This document shows positions 52,055 to 60,297 of a stretch of DNA of 64,000 bases, in pieces. The stretch's first letter is position 1; each line of letters begins with the position of its first letter. The notes under the pieces were generated by a model. That model searched no databases, was not told the DNA's origin, and worked only from the letters and a program-made list of their open reading frames with translations. Position numbers and translations under genes: made by a program. This stretch comes from Bacteroidales bacterium (GTDB taxonomy: Bacteria > Bacteroidota > Bacteroidia > Bacteroidales > UBA3663), in NCBI GenBank assembly GCA_017618715.1, contig JAFZTS010000027.1, positions 1 through 64,000 on the forward strand, given 5' to 3'.

Positions 52055-54448
52055 ATGAAAATGTCTTTCAAATATATATTCAGTGCCCTTCTGATGGCAG
52101 CATCCCTCGCAGCTTGCTCACCCGACGAGATCGAAGGGCTCAACGAGAGCGGCGTACCCGAGGCTTCCAGTTTCGCGGACATGATTGAGATCAACGTCGA
52201 TCAGTCCATCAACCAGGTCACCTTCAACCTCAAGGGTGCCAAGGGTGTGTATCCCGTTTGGAACATCAACACCGGTAAGAAGGTTGAACGCAGCACCGTC
52301 AACGGTTTCCAGCGTATCTTCGCCTCTTCGGGCGACTACTCTGTCGATGTTCAGATCGGCAGCCGCGATGGCATCAGCGATGGCGTGGTCACCAAGACCT
52401 TCCACATCGACAACACCATCATGGACTTCACCCGCTACACCACCATGCTGAGCAAGGCTCCTTGGTATGTCGATAACCAGACACCAGGTCACCTCGCTTG
52501 TGGTCCTTCGGTCGAAGATCCTACAGGTTGGTGGAAAGCACAGCCCGACGACAAGAAGGGAACAGGTCTCTACGACAATTCCCTCGAGTTTACCGACGAC
52601 TACCGCTACACCTTCCACGCAGGTGCCAATGGTACGATGTATGTCAACTACGGCACCACAGCCCTCAACACCATTGGTGCTACCGAGGACTTCAGCATGC
52701 CCGTTGGTGACATGAGCGCCACCTATGCTTTCGAGGTCGATGGTGACAACCTCTACCTCACCTTCCCTGCCCAGACCTACTTCCCCTACATCGCCAACGA
52801 TGCCATCTGGCAGGATCCTCGCTACCTCGTAGTCAACATGACCACCAAGTCGATGACACTCGTCAGCGAAGCCCCGGGCATCGCATGGCAGTACATCCTC
52901 ACCACCACTCATGAGACTGTCTTCGCTGGCTTCGATTACAACAGCCCCGACAACCTCTGGAAGCAGGCCAACCCGACTTTCAACATGATCTGGTACGCTC
53001 CAGGTTGGTCGCAGATTGCTGACTTCCCGTATGAGTTCGATGGCAACAGTGTCAAGGTAACCCTCCCCGAGGCTACTACCGACCAGTGGCAGGCACAGTT
53101 CTCGCTCCACACTGCACTTGACAACGTCATCGTGCCTACTGGACAGAACTACGACTTCTCGTGCGTCATCACCTCTACCCAGGATCACCCAGGCATCACC
53201 GTCAAGCTTGTGCAGACTGGTGACGGCAATGATGGCAACTTCATCTGCGCCGATCGCGTCAAGGTAGGAGCTATGGAGGACTACATCTACTACTTCTACG
53301 ACGTGCCCGGCATCGACCTCGGCGGTCTCACTTATGACCTCTTCCTCGACTTCGGCGGCAACGCTGCTGGCACCGAGGTGACCATCAAGAACTTCTGCTT
53401 CATCGAGCACTCCAAGAACACCATCGTTCCTCCGAGTGACGAACCCGAACCTCAACCGCAAGTCGATTGGACGGGTCAGAACATACTCGAAGGAATGCCC
53501 GTCGAGCTGCAGTATTGGTATGCACCAGGTTGGTCACAGATTGCTGATCCTGAGTGCGAAATCAACGGCAATGCATATACTTGGACGCTGCCCGCAGCTA
53601 CCACCGATCAATGGATGGCACAGGCTGGTTTCCACAACACTGGCATCGTCCTCTCGAAGGACCTCACCTACGATTTCCGTTGCAAGATCGTCTCCAACAC
53701 CGACCATCCCGGCGTGACCGTCAAGATTACCCAGGAGGACAACGATAACCTCTTCATCACCGCCGACCGTCATGCCCTCACGGCTTACGAGGAGAAGTGG
53801 ATAGAACTCGTCAACCTCCCGATGATATTGAGTGGCGAAGGCGAGATGACTGACATCACCAACATGAAGATCGTTCTCGACTTCGGTGGCAATGCCGACA
53901 ACACCGTCATCACCATCAGCGACATGCACCTGCAGGAGCACAAGGGTCCGAAGGCCATCGACTGGGACCTCACCGGCGATCGCAACCTCTGGCTCAAGGG
54001 CGAACATCCCACCATTTCGTTCTACTATGCTCCAGGTTGGGCACAGATAGCCGATCCCGAGACCGTTGTCGAGGGCAACAGCTACACTATTGTGCTACCA
54101 GAGGCTACCAGCGACCAGTGGCAGGCTCAGTGGCACATTGCTACCGAACTGGGCAAGGCTGACATCAGTGCCGACAAGAAGTACAACATGCGCTTCACGC
54201 TCTACTCTAACCAGGATCAGCCCGGCGTGACTGTCAAGTTCACCGAGAATGGCAACGACGACAACTACCTCACCGCCGACCGCCATGCGTGTGCAGCATA
54301 CGAGGAGACTGTAGTCGAACTCACCGACCTCGCCCTCTCGAAGGGTGACATCACCAACGAGACCTTCAAGATGGTATTCGACTTCGCAGGCAATCCTGCT
54401 GGCAGCGAAGTCACCATCAAGGACATCATCATCCAGGAGGCTGAATAG
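52055..54448 (+). CDS. Surface glycan-binding lipoprotein with three repeated carbohydrate-binding modules
   Basis: The protein of 797 residues has a lipoprotein signal (MAASLAACSPDE, Cys near 21). An N-terminal part with Ig-like character (to about 290) precedes three copies of a module of about 170 residues, each opening with an aromatic-rich segment YAPGWxQIAD (W/Y at about 313, 488 and 657) and continuing with LPEATTDQWQAQ, then DHPGVTVK and a final beta strand with FDFAGN or DFGGN. Conserved tryptophans suit sugar stacking. It takes the place of SusE/SusF or SGBP-B in other loci and likely binds the same beta-glucan as the GH16 and GH3. Module family (CBM4/CBM16-like) is inferred. Confidence 0.82.
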   Translation: MKMSFKYIFSALLMAASLAACSPDEIEGLNESGVPEASSFADMIEINVDQSINQVTFNLKGAKGVYPVWNINTGKKVERSTVNGFQRIFASSGDYSVDVQIGSRDGISDGVVTKTFHIDNTIMDFTRYTTMLSKAPWYVDNQTPGHLACGPSVEDPTGWWKAQPDDKKGTGLYDNSLEFTDDYRYTFHAGANGTMYVNYGTTALNTIGATEDFSMPVGDMSATYAFEVDGDNLYLTFPAQTYFPYIANDAIWQDPRYLVVNMTTKSMTLVSEAPGIAWQYILTTTHETVFAGFDYNSPDNLWKQANPTFNMIWYAPGWSQIADFPYEFDGNSVKVTLPEATTDQWQAQFSLHTALDNVIVPTGQNYDFSCVITSTQDHPGITVKLVQTGDGNDGNFICADRVKVGAMEDYIYYFYDVPGIDLGGLTYDLFLDFGGNAAGTEVTIKNFCFIEHSKNTIVPPSDEPEPQPQVDWTGQNILEGMPVELQYWYAPGWSQIADPECEINGNAYTWTLPAATTDQWMAQAGFHNTGIVLSKDLTYDFRCKIVSNTDHPGVTVKITQEDNDNLFITADRHALTAYEEKWIELVNLPMILSGEGEMTDITNMKIVLDFGGNADNTVITISDMHLQEHKGPKAIDWDLTGDRNLWLKGEHPTISFYYAPGWAQIADPETVVEGNSYTIVLPEATSDQWQAQWHIATELGKADISADKKYNMRFTLYSNQDQPGVTVKFTENGNDDNYLTADRHACAAYEETVVELTDLALSKGDITNETFKMVFDFAGNPAGSEVTIKDIIIQEAE

Positions 54449-54479
54449 TGTGTAAGTAGTTATATATGTGTGTGTGAGC

Positions 54480-54526
54480 GCTGCCTGATGTGCCCGTCAG
54501 GACACGTCAGGCAGCTTTTCTCTTTT
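54480..54526 (+). terminator. Hairpin with U tract inside the PUL, between binding protein and GH16 genes
   Basis: GCTGCCTGA and TCAGGCAGC form a perfect 9-bp stem, with a further small inner stem in the 18-nt loop, followed by TTTTCTCTTTT. It lies 31 bp after the lipoprotein stop codon. It may be a partial terminator that lowers expression of the enzymes relative to the binding proteins. Confidence 0.7.
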
Positions 54527-54554
54527 CCCGTGGAAAAATGACGAAAATAAAACA

Positions 54555-55673
54555 ATGAAAGCAATGAATATCCTGACTGTCGCTTTGAGCACCTTGCTGG
54601 CCCTTTCGGCCTGCGGAGGTGGTGATGATGGCAATAGTGGCGAAATAGCCACTATCCAGCTCACCGCCACGCCCACAGCCATCAATATGGCCGCCGAAGG
54701 AGGCACCGCCAGCATCAGCGTCACCGCCGACCGCGAATGGGCAACCTTTGCCACCAATGGTGAGACATGGTTCATCGTAACTCCCGCCAATGGAAAGGCT
54801 GGCTCCACAACCCTTACTGTTACCATTACCGAGAACGTCAACTATGAGGCCCGCGAAGGCCAGATCACTGTCAAGGCTGGCTCCCAGCGTGAGTTCATCT
54901 CCGTTAGCCAGGCTGCCGCCACCAAGCCAAGTATTACTTGCCCTATGGGCGACGAATTCAAACTTGTCTGGCATGACGAATTTGAGAAGGACGGCACCAT
55001 CGACGAGCAGAACGGCTGGACCTATCAGGTAGCCAATGCTGGTTGGGTTAACCACGAACTACAGACCTACGTCAATGTCGCTTCTCCCGGTGGACGCGAA
55101 GTTGCTACCGTCAAGAGTGGCATCCTCTCCATCAACTGCTTCAAGGAGAATGGCAAGATCTACTCTGGTCGCGTCTATGCCCACGCCAACAAGGGCTGGC
55201 AGTATGGCTACATCGAAGCCAGCATTCGTCTGCCCAAGGGCAAGGGTACATGGCCCGCATTCTGGATGATGCCTGTCAACTTCCGCGCATGGCCCGACGA
55301 TGGCGAGATCGACATTATGGAGGAGGTAGGCTACCATCCCAACTACGTTTCTTCGAGCCTCCATGCCACCAGCCACGTGCATTCCAACGGCACGCAGGTC
55401 ACTCACGAGATGTATTGCGCAGGTGCCGAAGGTGAGTTCCACACCTATTCCATCCTCTGGACCGCTGAAAACATCACCACCTTCGTCGATGGCAAGGTAC
55501 AGCTGTCGTACGACAACCGCGGTCTGGGCCACGACGATTGGCCCTACAACGCTCCTTTTTACGTCATCCTCAACCTCGCTTGGGGCGGCGACTGGGGCGG
55601 TGCCCAGGGTGTTGACGAAAGCGCACTCCCCGTCTCCCTCGATGTCGATTGGGTTCGTGTATGGCAAAAGTAA
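54555..55673 (+). CDS. GH16 endo-beta-glucanase (laminarinase type) with BACON-like domain
   Basis: The protein of 372 residues has a lipoprotein signal (LSTLLALSACGGGDD), so it is probably on the cell surface. Residues ~30-130 are a BACON/Ig-like domain (ISVTADREWATFATNGETWFI). The GH16 domain follows, with the catalytic sequence D249-GEIDIMEEV: nucleophile E251, D253 and acid/base E256. The uninterrupted ExDxxE and nearby WPAFWMMP are of the laminarinase/beta-1,3-glucanase group; mixed-linkage glucan is also possible. It cuts the polymer before import. ATG 54564 is an alternative start. Confidence 0.9.
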   Translation: MKAMNILTVALSTLLALSACGGGDDGNSGEIATIQLTATPTAINMAAEGGTASISVTADREWATFATNGETWFIVTPANGKAGSTTLTVTITENVNYEAREGQITVKAGSQREFISVSQAAATKPSITCPMGDEFKLVWHDEFEKDGTIDEQNGWTYQVANAGWVNHELQTYVNVASPGGREVATVKSGILSINCFKENGKIYSGRVYAHANKGWQYGYIEASIRLPKGKGTWPAFWMMPVNFRAWPDDGEIDIMEEVGYHPNYVSSSLHATSHVHSNGTQVTHEMYCAGAEGEFHTYSILWTAENITTFVDGKVQLSYDNRGLGHDDWPYNAPFYVILNLAWGGDWGGAQGVDESALPVSLDVDWVRVWQK

Positions 55674-55693
55674 TGATAATTAGTGAAAAGATA

Positions 55694-57964
55694 ATGAAAC
55701 CTCATAATCTGATAATTCTTGCAGCGCTATTCGCTGCAGGAGCCCTCCAAGCGCAGACCTTGCCCGTCTATCTCGACGAGAGCAAGACCATCGAGGAGCG
55801 CGTCGATGACGCCTTGTCGCGTATGACGCTCAACGAGAAGATTGCCATCATCCATGCACAATCCAAGTTCTCCAGTCCTGGCGTAGGTCGTCTCGGCATT
55901 CCCGAACTGTGGTGCACCGATGGCCCTCACGGCATCCGTCCCGACGTGCTTTGGGACGAGTGGGAACAGGCCGGTTGCTCCAACGACTCGTGTACAGCCT
56001 TCCCCGCCCTCACCTGTCTTGCCGCTACCTGGAACACCGACCTTGCTTTGCGCTATGGTCAGTCTATCGGCGAAGAGGCACGCTACCGCAACAAGTCCGT
56101 CCTCCTCGGCCCAGGTGTCAACATCTGCCGCACACCGCTCAACGGTCGTAGCTTCGAGTACATGGGCGAAGATCCCTACCTCTCGGGTCGCATGGGCGTA
56201 GGCTATGTCAAGGGAGTGCAGCAGCAGGGTGTGGCCGTTTGTGTGAAGCACTATGCGCTCAACAACAACGAGCATGAGCGCTACACATCCAATGCTATCT
56301 GTGACGAGCGCACCTTGCGCGAGATCTATCTGCCTGCGTTCGAGGCCGCTATCCGCGAGGGTGGTGCCTGGACGCTCATGGGAGGTTACAACCTTTTCCG
56401 TGGCCAGCACGCCTGCCACAACCAGTATCTCATGAACGAGATCCTCAAGGGTGAGTGGGGCTTTGATGGCGCCATCATCAGCGACTGGGGAGGCACACAG
56501 AGCACACAGGAGGCCATCTACAACGGCCTTGACCTCGAGTTCGGCACATGGACCGACGGCCTCTCGATGGGTGCCACCAATGCCTACGACAATTATCTCA
56601 TGGCCAATCCCTACCGTCAGCTCATTCTCGACGGTAAGGTAGGGGAGAAGGAGCTCAACGACAAGGTGCGTCGCGTGCTACGTCTCATCTTCCGCACCAC
56701 CATGAACCGCAACCGTGGTTTCGGCTCCATCAACAGCGAGGCTCACATCCAGCTCGCCCAGCAGGTAGGTGCCGAAGGCATCGTTCTCCTCAAGAACGAC
56801 GCTCCTTCCATCCTTCCCTTGGAAATCAACTCCGTTAAACACATCCTCGTGGTAGGCGAGAATGCCATCAAGATGATGACCGTAGGTGGTGGCTCCAGCA
56901 GCCTCAAGGCGCAGCACGAGATTGTGCCTCTCGATGGTATCAAGGCTCGTCTGGCTGGCACCGATGTCAAGGTACGCTATGCCCGTGGCTATGTGGGCGA
57001 CCCAGGAGGTTCCTACAACGGTGTATCTACAGGTCAGGACCTCAACGACGCGCGCAGCGCTGAGGAGCTTCGCGACGAAGCTGTCTGTATGGCCGGTGAG
57101 GCCGATGTGGTCATCTTTATCGGTGGTCTCAACAAGTCCGGTGGACAGGACAACGAAGGCACCGACCGTGCCGACTACGCCCTTCCCTACGGACAGGACG
57201 AGCTCATCAAGGCCCTTGTAAAGGCCAATCCTCGTCTCATCGTGGTCAACATCTCAGGCAATGCCGTGGCCATGCCGTGGATTAACGATGTGCCCGCTGT
57301 CCTTCAGGATTGGTATCTCGGTTCCGAGGCAGGCACCTCGCTCGCACAGGTCCTCTTCGGCGATGTCAACCCCTCGGGCCACCTGCCCATGACGTGGTAT
57401 GCTTCGCTCGACCAGTGTGCCGTCCATGCTCCCGTCCTCAAGCAGGGGCGTCAGCGTGTGGCTGATCCGCGTCGTTATCCCGGCATCGAGCGTCAGGACA
57501 GCACCGTTCATCTCTGGGACATCTACTATGACGAAGGTCTCGAAGTAGGTTATCGCTACGTCGATCGTCAGAAGTTCCAACCTCTCTTCCCCTTTGGCTA
57601 CGGACTCAGCTACACCACCTTCACCATGCACGATGCTGCGGTGGTTGATGCCACCCCAGGTGCCGTTAAGGTAAACGTGAGCGTCACCAACACAGGTTCG
57701 CGTGCAGGTGCCGAGGTTGTCCAGCTCTATGTCCATGATGTCAAATCGTCGGTCGCTCGTCCCCTCAAGGAGCTCAAGGCCTTCCAAAAGGTCTTCCTCC
57801 AACCCGGTGAGACCAAGGTAGTCACCCTCACTCTCAACGACCGCGCCTTCCAGTTCTACGACGTTGCTGCCAAAGACTGGCGTGCCGAACCCGGCCGCTT
57901 CAACTTCCTCATCGGCAACTCCTCGAAGAATATCCTCCAGTCCCTTGCTTACGAGCTGAAGTAA
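55694..57964 (+). CDS. GH3 beta-glucosidase
   Basis: The protein of 756 residues starts at MKPHNLIILAALFAAGALQAQ (signal peptide; periplasmic). The N-terminal TIM barrel contains KHYALNNNEHERYTSNAICDERTLREIYLPAFE and the nucleophile D264 in FDGAIISDWGG. A second alpha/beta domain holds the acid/base region (SGGQDNEGTDRADY), and a fibronectin III-like domain ends the protein (VNVSVTNTGSRAGAEVVQLYV). It splits imported beta-gluco-oligosaccharides to glucose. It starts 20 bp after the GH16 stop and is the last gene of the locus, followed by a terminator. Confidence 0.94.
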   Translation: MKPHNLIILAALFAAGALQAQTLPVYLDESKTIEERVDDALSRMTLNEKIAIIHAQSKFSSPGVGRLGIPELWCTDGPHGIRPDVLWDEWEQAGCSNDSCTAFPALTCLAATWNTDLALRYGQSIGEEARYRNKSVLLGPGVNICRTPLNGRSFEYMGEDPYLSGRMGVGYVKGVQQQGVAVCVKHYALNNNEHERYTSNAICDERTLREIYLPAFEAAIREGGAWTLMGGYNLFRGQHACHNQYLMNEILKGEWGFDGAIISDWGGTQSTQEAIYNGLDLEFGTWTDGLSMGATNAYDNYLMANPYRQLILDGKVGEKELNDKVRRVLRLIFRTTMNRNRGFGSINSEAHIQLAQQVGAEGIVLLKNDAPSILPLEINSVKHILVVGENAIKMMTVGGGSSSLKAQHEIVPLDGIKARLAGTDVKVRYARGYVGDPGGSYNGVSTGQDLNDARSAEELRDEAVCMAGEADVVIFIGGLNKSGGQDNEGTDRADYALPYGQDELIKALVKANPRLIVVNISGNAVAMPWINDVPAVLQDWYLGSEAGTSLAQVLFGDVNPSGHLPMTWYASLDQCAVHAPVLKQGRQRVADPRRYPGIERQDSTVHLWDIYYDEGLEVGYRYVDRQKFQPLFPFGYGLSYTTFTMHDAAVVDATPGAVKVNVSVTNTGSRAGAEVVQLYVHDVKSSVARPLKELKAFQKVFLQPGETKVVTLTLNDRAFQFYDVAAKDWRAEPGRFNFLIGNSSKNILQSLAYELK

Positions 57965-57987
57965 TTCGCTTCCATATTATCACAAAC

Positions 57988-58020
57988 AAAAAGCACCGAG
58001 TAGATATCCGGTGCTTTTTT
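57988..58020 (+). terminator. Intrinsic terminator of the PUL
   Basis: AAAAAGCACCG and CGGTGCTTTTTT make an 11-bp stem with a 10-nt loop and a T tract, 24 bp after the GH3 stop codon. Confidence 0.9.
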
Positions 58021-58042
58021 ATGTTTGTATCGCACAATTTTC

Positions 58043-58058
58043 TTGACAACGTTGTCAA
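58043..58058. promoter_or_regulatory. Perfect 16-bp palindrome next to a promoter, candidate operator
   Basis: TTGACAACGTTGTCAA is its own reverse complement. It sits 2 bp before the -33 TTTG of the downstream gene's promoter, the place for a dimeric repressor or activator site. Confidence 0.6.
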
Positions 58059-58060
58059 TA

Positions 58061-58092
58061 TTTGGTGATTTCAGAAATATGTCCTATATTTG
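58061..58092 (+). promoter_or_regulatory. Promoter of the YkvA-like gene
   Basis: TTTG at 58061-58064 and TATATTTG at 58085-58092, 20 bp apart, are a full match to the Bacteroidetes -33/-7 pattern, 33 bp before the ATG at 58126. This decides the shorter start for the gene. Confidence 0.75.
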
Positions 58093-58125
58093 CAGCAATC
58101 ATTAACAAACAAATATACTACGACT

Positions 58126-58524
58126 ATGGCAGAAATTATCCCCGATGACAAGCAGTTGCAGGAGAGTCAAAAGCACTACTCAGAAGTTGGTATGTGGCAG
58201 AAGATCATGAAAGTGGCCAAAAAGGCCGGCATCAAGGTAGTCTATCTTGCGCTGATCCTCTATTACACCGCTACCGCATCTACAACTCCCATGAAGCAGA
58301 AGGGCATCATTTACGGCGCCCTCGGTTACTTCATTCTTCCCTTCGACTTGATACCCGATGCCATTCCCATTGTCGGTTACTCCGATGACCTTGCTGCCCT
58401 CATCGCGTGTGTGGGTGTCGTTATCACTTGCATCACTCCTGAGATCATCCAAAAGGCACAGGACAAGCTACACGATTGGTTCGGCGATTATGACAAGAAG
58501 GATATTGAAGGATTGGTGAAATAA
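58126..58524 (+). CDS. YkvA-family membrane protein (DUF1232)
   Basis: The protein of 132 residues starts at MAEIIPDDKQLQESQKHYSE. The middle holds the DUF1232 signature YGALGYFILPFDLIPDAIPIVGYSDDLAAL, in hydrophobic helices, preceded by a short hydrophobic stretch (VVYLALILYYTA). Members are small membrane-associated proteins of unknown role. It is a single gene with a good promoter and a palindromic site, so it is probably regulated. Confidence 0.85.
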   Translation: MAEIIPDDKQLQESQKHYSEVGMWQKIMKVAKKAGIKVVYLALILYYTATASTTPMKQKGIIYGALGYFILPFDLIPDAIPIVGYSDDLAALIACVGVVITCITPEIIQKAQDKLHDWFGDYDKKDIEGLVK

Positions 58525-58604
58525 CTGCTCATCATCTTCTATGCAGTAACTTCCCGATTATCCTTACCTTTTAGTTTTTGCTTTTCACATCAGTCGGTTC
58601 TTAG

Positions 58605-60293
58605 TCATTCGGCGATGAGTGTTCGTGCATTTGCCAGAGCTTCGGGAGTAACTTCGGAGCCACTGAGCATACGGGCAATCTCCTGGAGCCGCTGATCGGA
58701 TGTGAGTTGCTCGATGTGAGTGATGGTTTGCAGATCGGAGTCGGCCTTGAAGACACGGAAATGACGGTTTCCCTTGCCTGCCACTTGCGGTAAGTGGGTG
58801 ATGGTGATGACCTGTAGATGCGTGGAAAGTTCCTTCATGACTTGCCCCATGCGGTCAGCGATATCACCCGAGACGCCTGTATCAATCTCGTCGAAGATGA
58901 TGGTGGGTAAGGTACGTGCAGAGGCAACGAGACTCTTGATGCCGAGCATGAGGCGGCTGATTTCGCCCCCAGATGCCACTTCACCTGCCGGACGAAGGGG
59001 TTGGTTCTTGTTAGCAGAGAAAAGGAATTGTATGGAGTCGGCTCCGGTGGGGGTGAAGGAGGTTTTGAAAGGATCTGAAGAGGTCGAGGGGTTCAATGGG
59101 TTCACCGTGGCTTCAAAGCGGAGGTTGGGCATGCCAAGGTAGGTGACGCGATCGATAAGGCTATGTTGCAACTTGGCTGCTGCTTGAACGCGCGTGGTTG
59201 TGAGGGTTGAGGCAAGGACCTTGAGCTTTGAGCTTTGAGTTTTGAGCTGATGGGTGAGTGCTTCTATCTCTTCGTCGTTACTATCGATATGCTGCATTCG
59301 CTTGAAGAGCTGGTCGCGCAACTGGATGAGCTCTTCAACTGTAGACTCGCCATGCTTCTTCTGGAGCGAATATAGAAGGCTCAGGCGCTCCTCGACCTGC
59401 TCCATTCGCTGCGGGTCGTAGTTGAGTTCTTCGGAGCGGCCACCCACTTCGTCGGCGATGTCCTTGAGGTCGATGTAGTCGCTTTCGAGACGCTGGGCTA
59501 TCTCGGTGATGTCGGGGTAGATGCGGCTCAGCTCATGCGCCTGGCGTGCCACATTCTTAAGCATTTGGACTACGGCATTGTCTTCCCCATCGAGTGCCTC
59601 ATGCATTTGGCAGAGGCTTGACTTGATGTCCTCAGCATGGCTGAGCAGTTCCTGTTCTCCTTCAAGCTCCTCCTGTTCTCCTTCGATGAGGTTGGCTTCG
59701 TCGAGTTGTTTGAACTGAAAACGTATATAGTCGGCTTCCCGTGTATCACGTTCGGCTTGTGCTTTTAGGGTTTTAAGTCGGGTGTCGAGGGTCTTGAACT
59801 GTTCGTAGGCGGTGCGGTACTGCTGATATTCCTCCTGATTGCCTGCGAGTGCGTCGATGACTGAGAGCTGGAAAGCGTCCTGACCAAGCAGGAGGTTTTG
59901 ATGCTGCGAATGGATGTCAATGAGGTGGCCGCCTAATTCGCGCAAGGTAGTTAGTTGCACGGGGATGTCATTGACGAAAGCACGGCTTTTTCCTGAGGCG
60001 TAGATTTCGCGTCGAAGGATGGTGTCGTGTGCATCGTATTCGAGATCGTTTTGATGAAAATAATCCTCAAGTGCGTAGGCGGAAATGTCGAACTGTCCCT
60101 CGATGACACATTTCGTGGCGCCGCTGCGTACAGCCTTGGCATCGGCGCGTTGGCCGAGAATGAGACCAAGAGCGCCCATGATGATGGACTTGCCAGCACC
60201 CGTCTCGCCGGTGATGACTGTGAGGCCAGGGCCCGGGCGGAACTCTAAATGGTCGATGAGGGCGTAGTTCTCGATAGTCAAGTTTTGAAGCAT
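58605..60293 (-). CDS. recN: DNA repair ATPase RecN
   Basis: The protein of 562 residues is an SMC-like ATPase: Walker A GETGAGKSIIMGALG near the N-terminus, a helical coiled-coil middle, and near the C-terminus the ABC signature ASGGEISRLMLGIK and Walker B IIFDEIDTGVSGDIA. RecN helps join ends in double-strand-break repair. Two stretches look inserted from simple repeats: QLKTQSSKLKVLAS, from a 7-bp DNA repeat (59223-59250), and VNPLNPSTSSDPFK, from a loose 9-bp repeat (59055-59105). The reading frame is intact. It starts 4 bp after the porD stop codon, on the same strand. Confidence 0.95.
   Translation of the reverse strand: MLQNLTIENYALIDHLEFRPGPGLTVITGETGAGKSIIMGALGLILGQRADAKAVRSGATKCVIEGQFDISAYALEDYFHQNDLEYDAHDTILRREIYASGKSRAFVNDIPVQLTTLRELGGHLIDIHSQHQNLLLGQDAFQLSVIDALAGNQEEYQQYRTAYEQFKTLDTRLKTLKAQAERDTREADYIRFQFKQLDEANLIEGEQEELEGEQELLSHAEDIKSSLCQMHEALDGEDNAVVQMLKNVARQAHELSRIYPDITEIAQRLESDYIDLKDIADEVGGRSEELNYDPQRMEQVEERLSLLYSLQKKHGESTVEELIQLRDQLFKRMQHIDSNDEEIEALTHQLKTQSSKLKVLASTLTTTRVQAAAKLQHSLIDRVTYLGMPNLRFEATVNPLNPSTSSDPFKTSFTPTGADSIQFLFSANKNQPLRPAGEVASGGEISRLMLGIKSLVASARTLPTIIFDEIDTGVSGDIADRMGQVMKELSTHLQVITITHLPQVAGKGNRHFRVFKADSDLQTITHIEQLTSDQRLQEIARMLSGSEVTPEALANARTLIAE
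59055..59105 (-). repeat. Loose 9-bp repeat inside recN, coding for an Asn-Pro-rich insert
   Basis: On the coding strand GAACCC, GAACCCC, GACCTC, GATCCT and AAACCTC follow at 8-11 bp spacing, coding VNPLNPSTSSDPFK. This resembles the intergenic 9-bp repeats elsewhere in the window, though it is less regular. Confidence 0.45.
59223..59250 (-). repeat. 7-bp tandem repeat inside recN
   Basis: GAGCTTT, GAGCTTT, GAGTTTT and GAGCTGA are four consecutive 7-mers within the coding region. The unit is not a multiple of three, so gain or loss of one copy would shift the frame of recN. Confidence 0.7.
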
Positions 60294-60297
60294 TGGT

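Noticed and set aside
52118..53461. 447-codon reverse ORF antisense to the glycan-binding lipoprotein
   Set aside because: Same codon-bias effect; the forward frame has a lipoprotein signal and three repeated modules.
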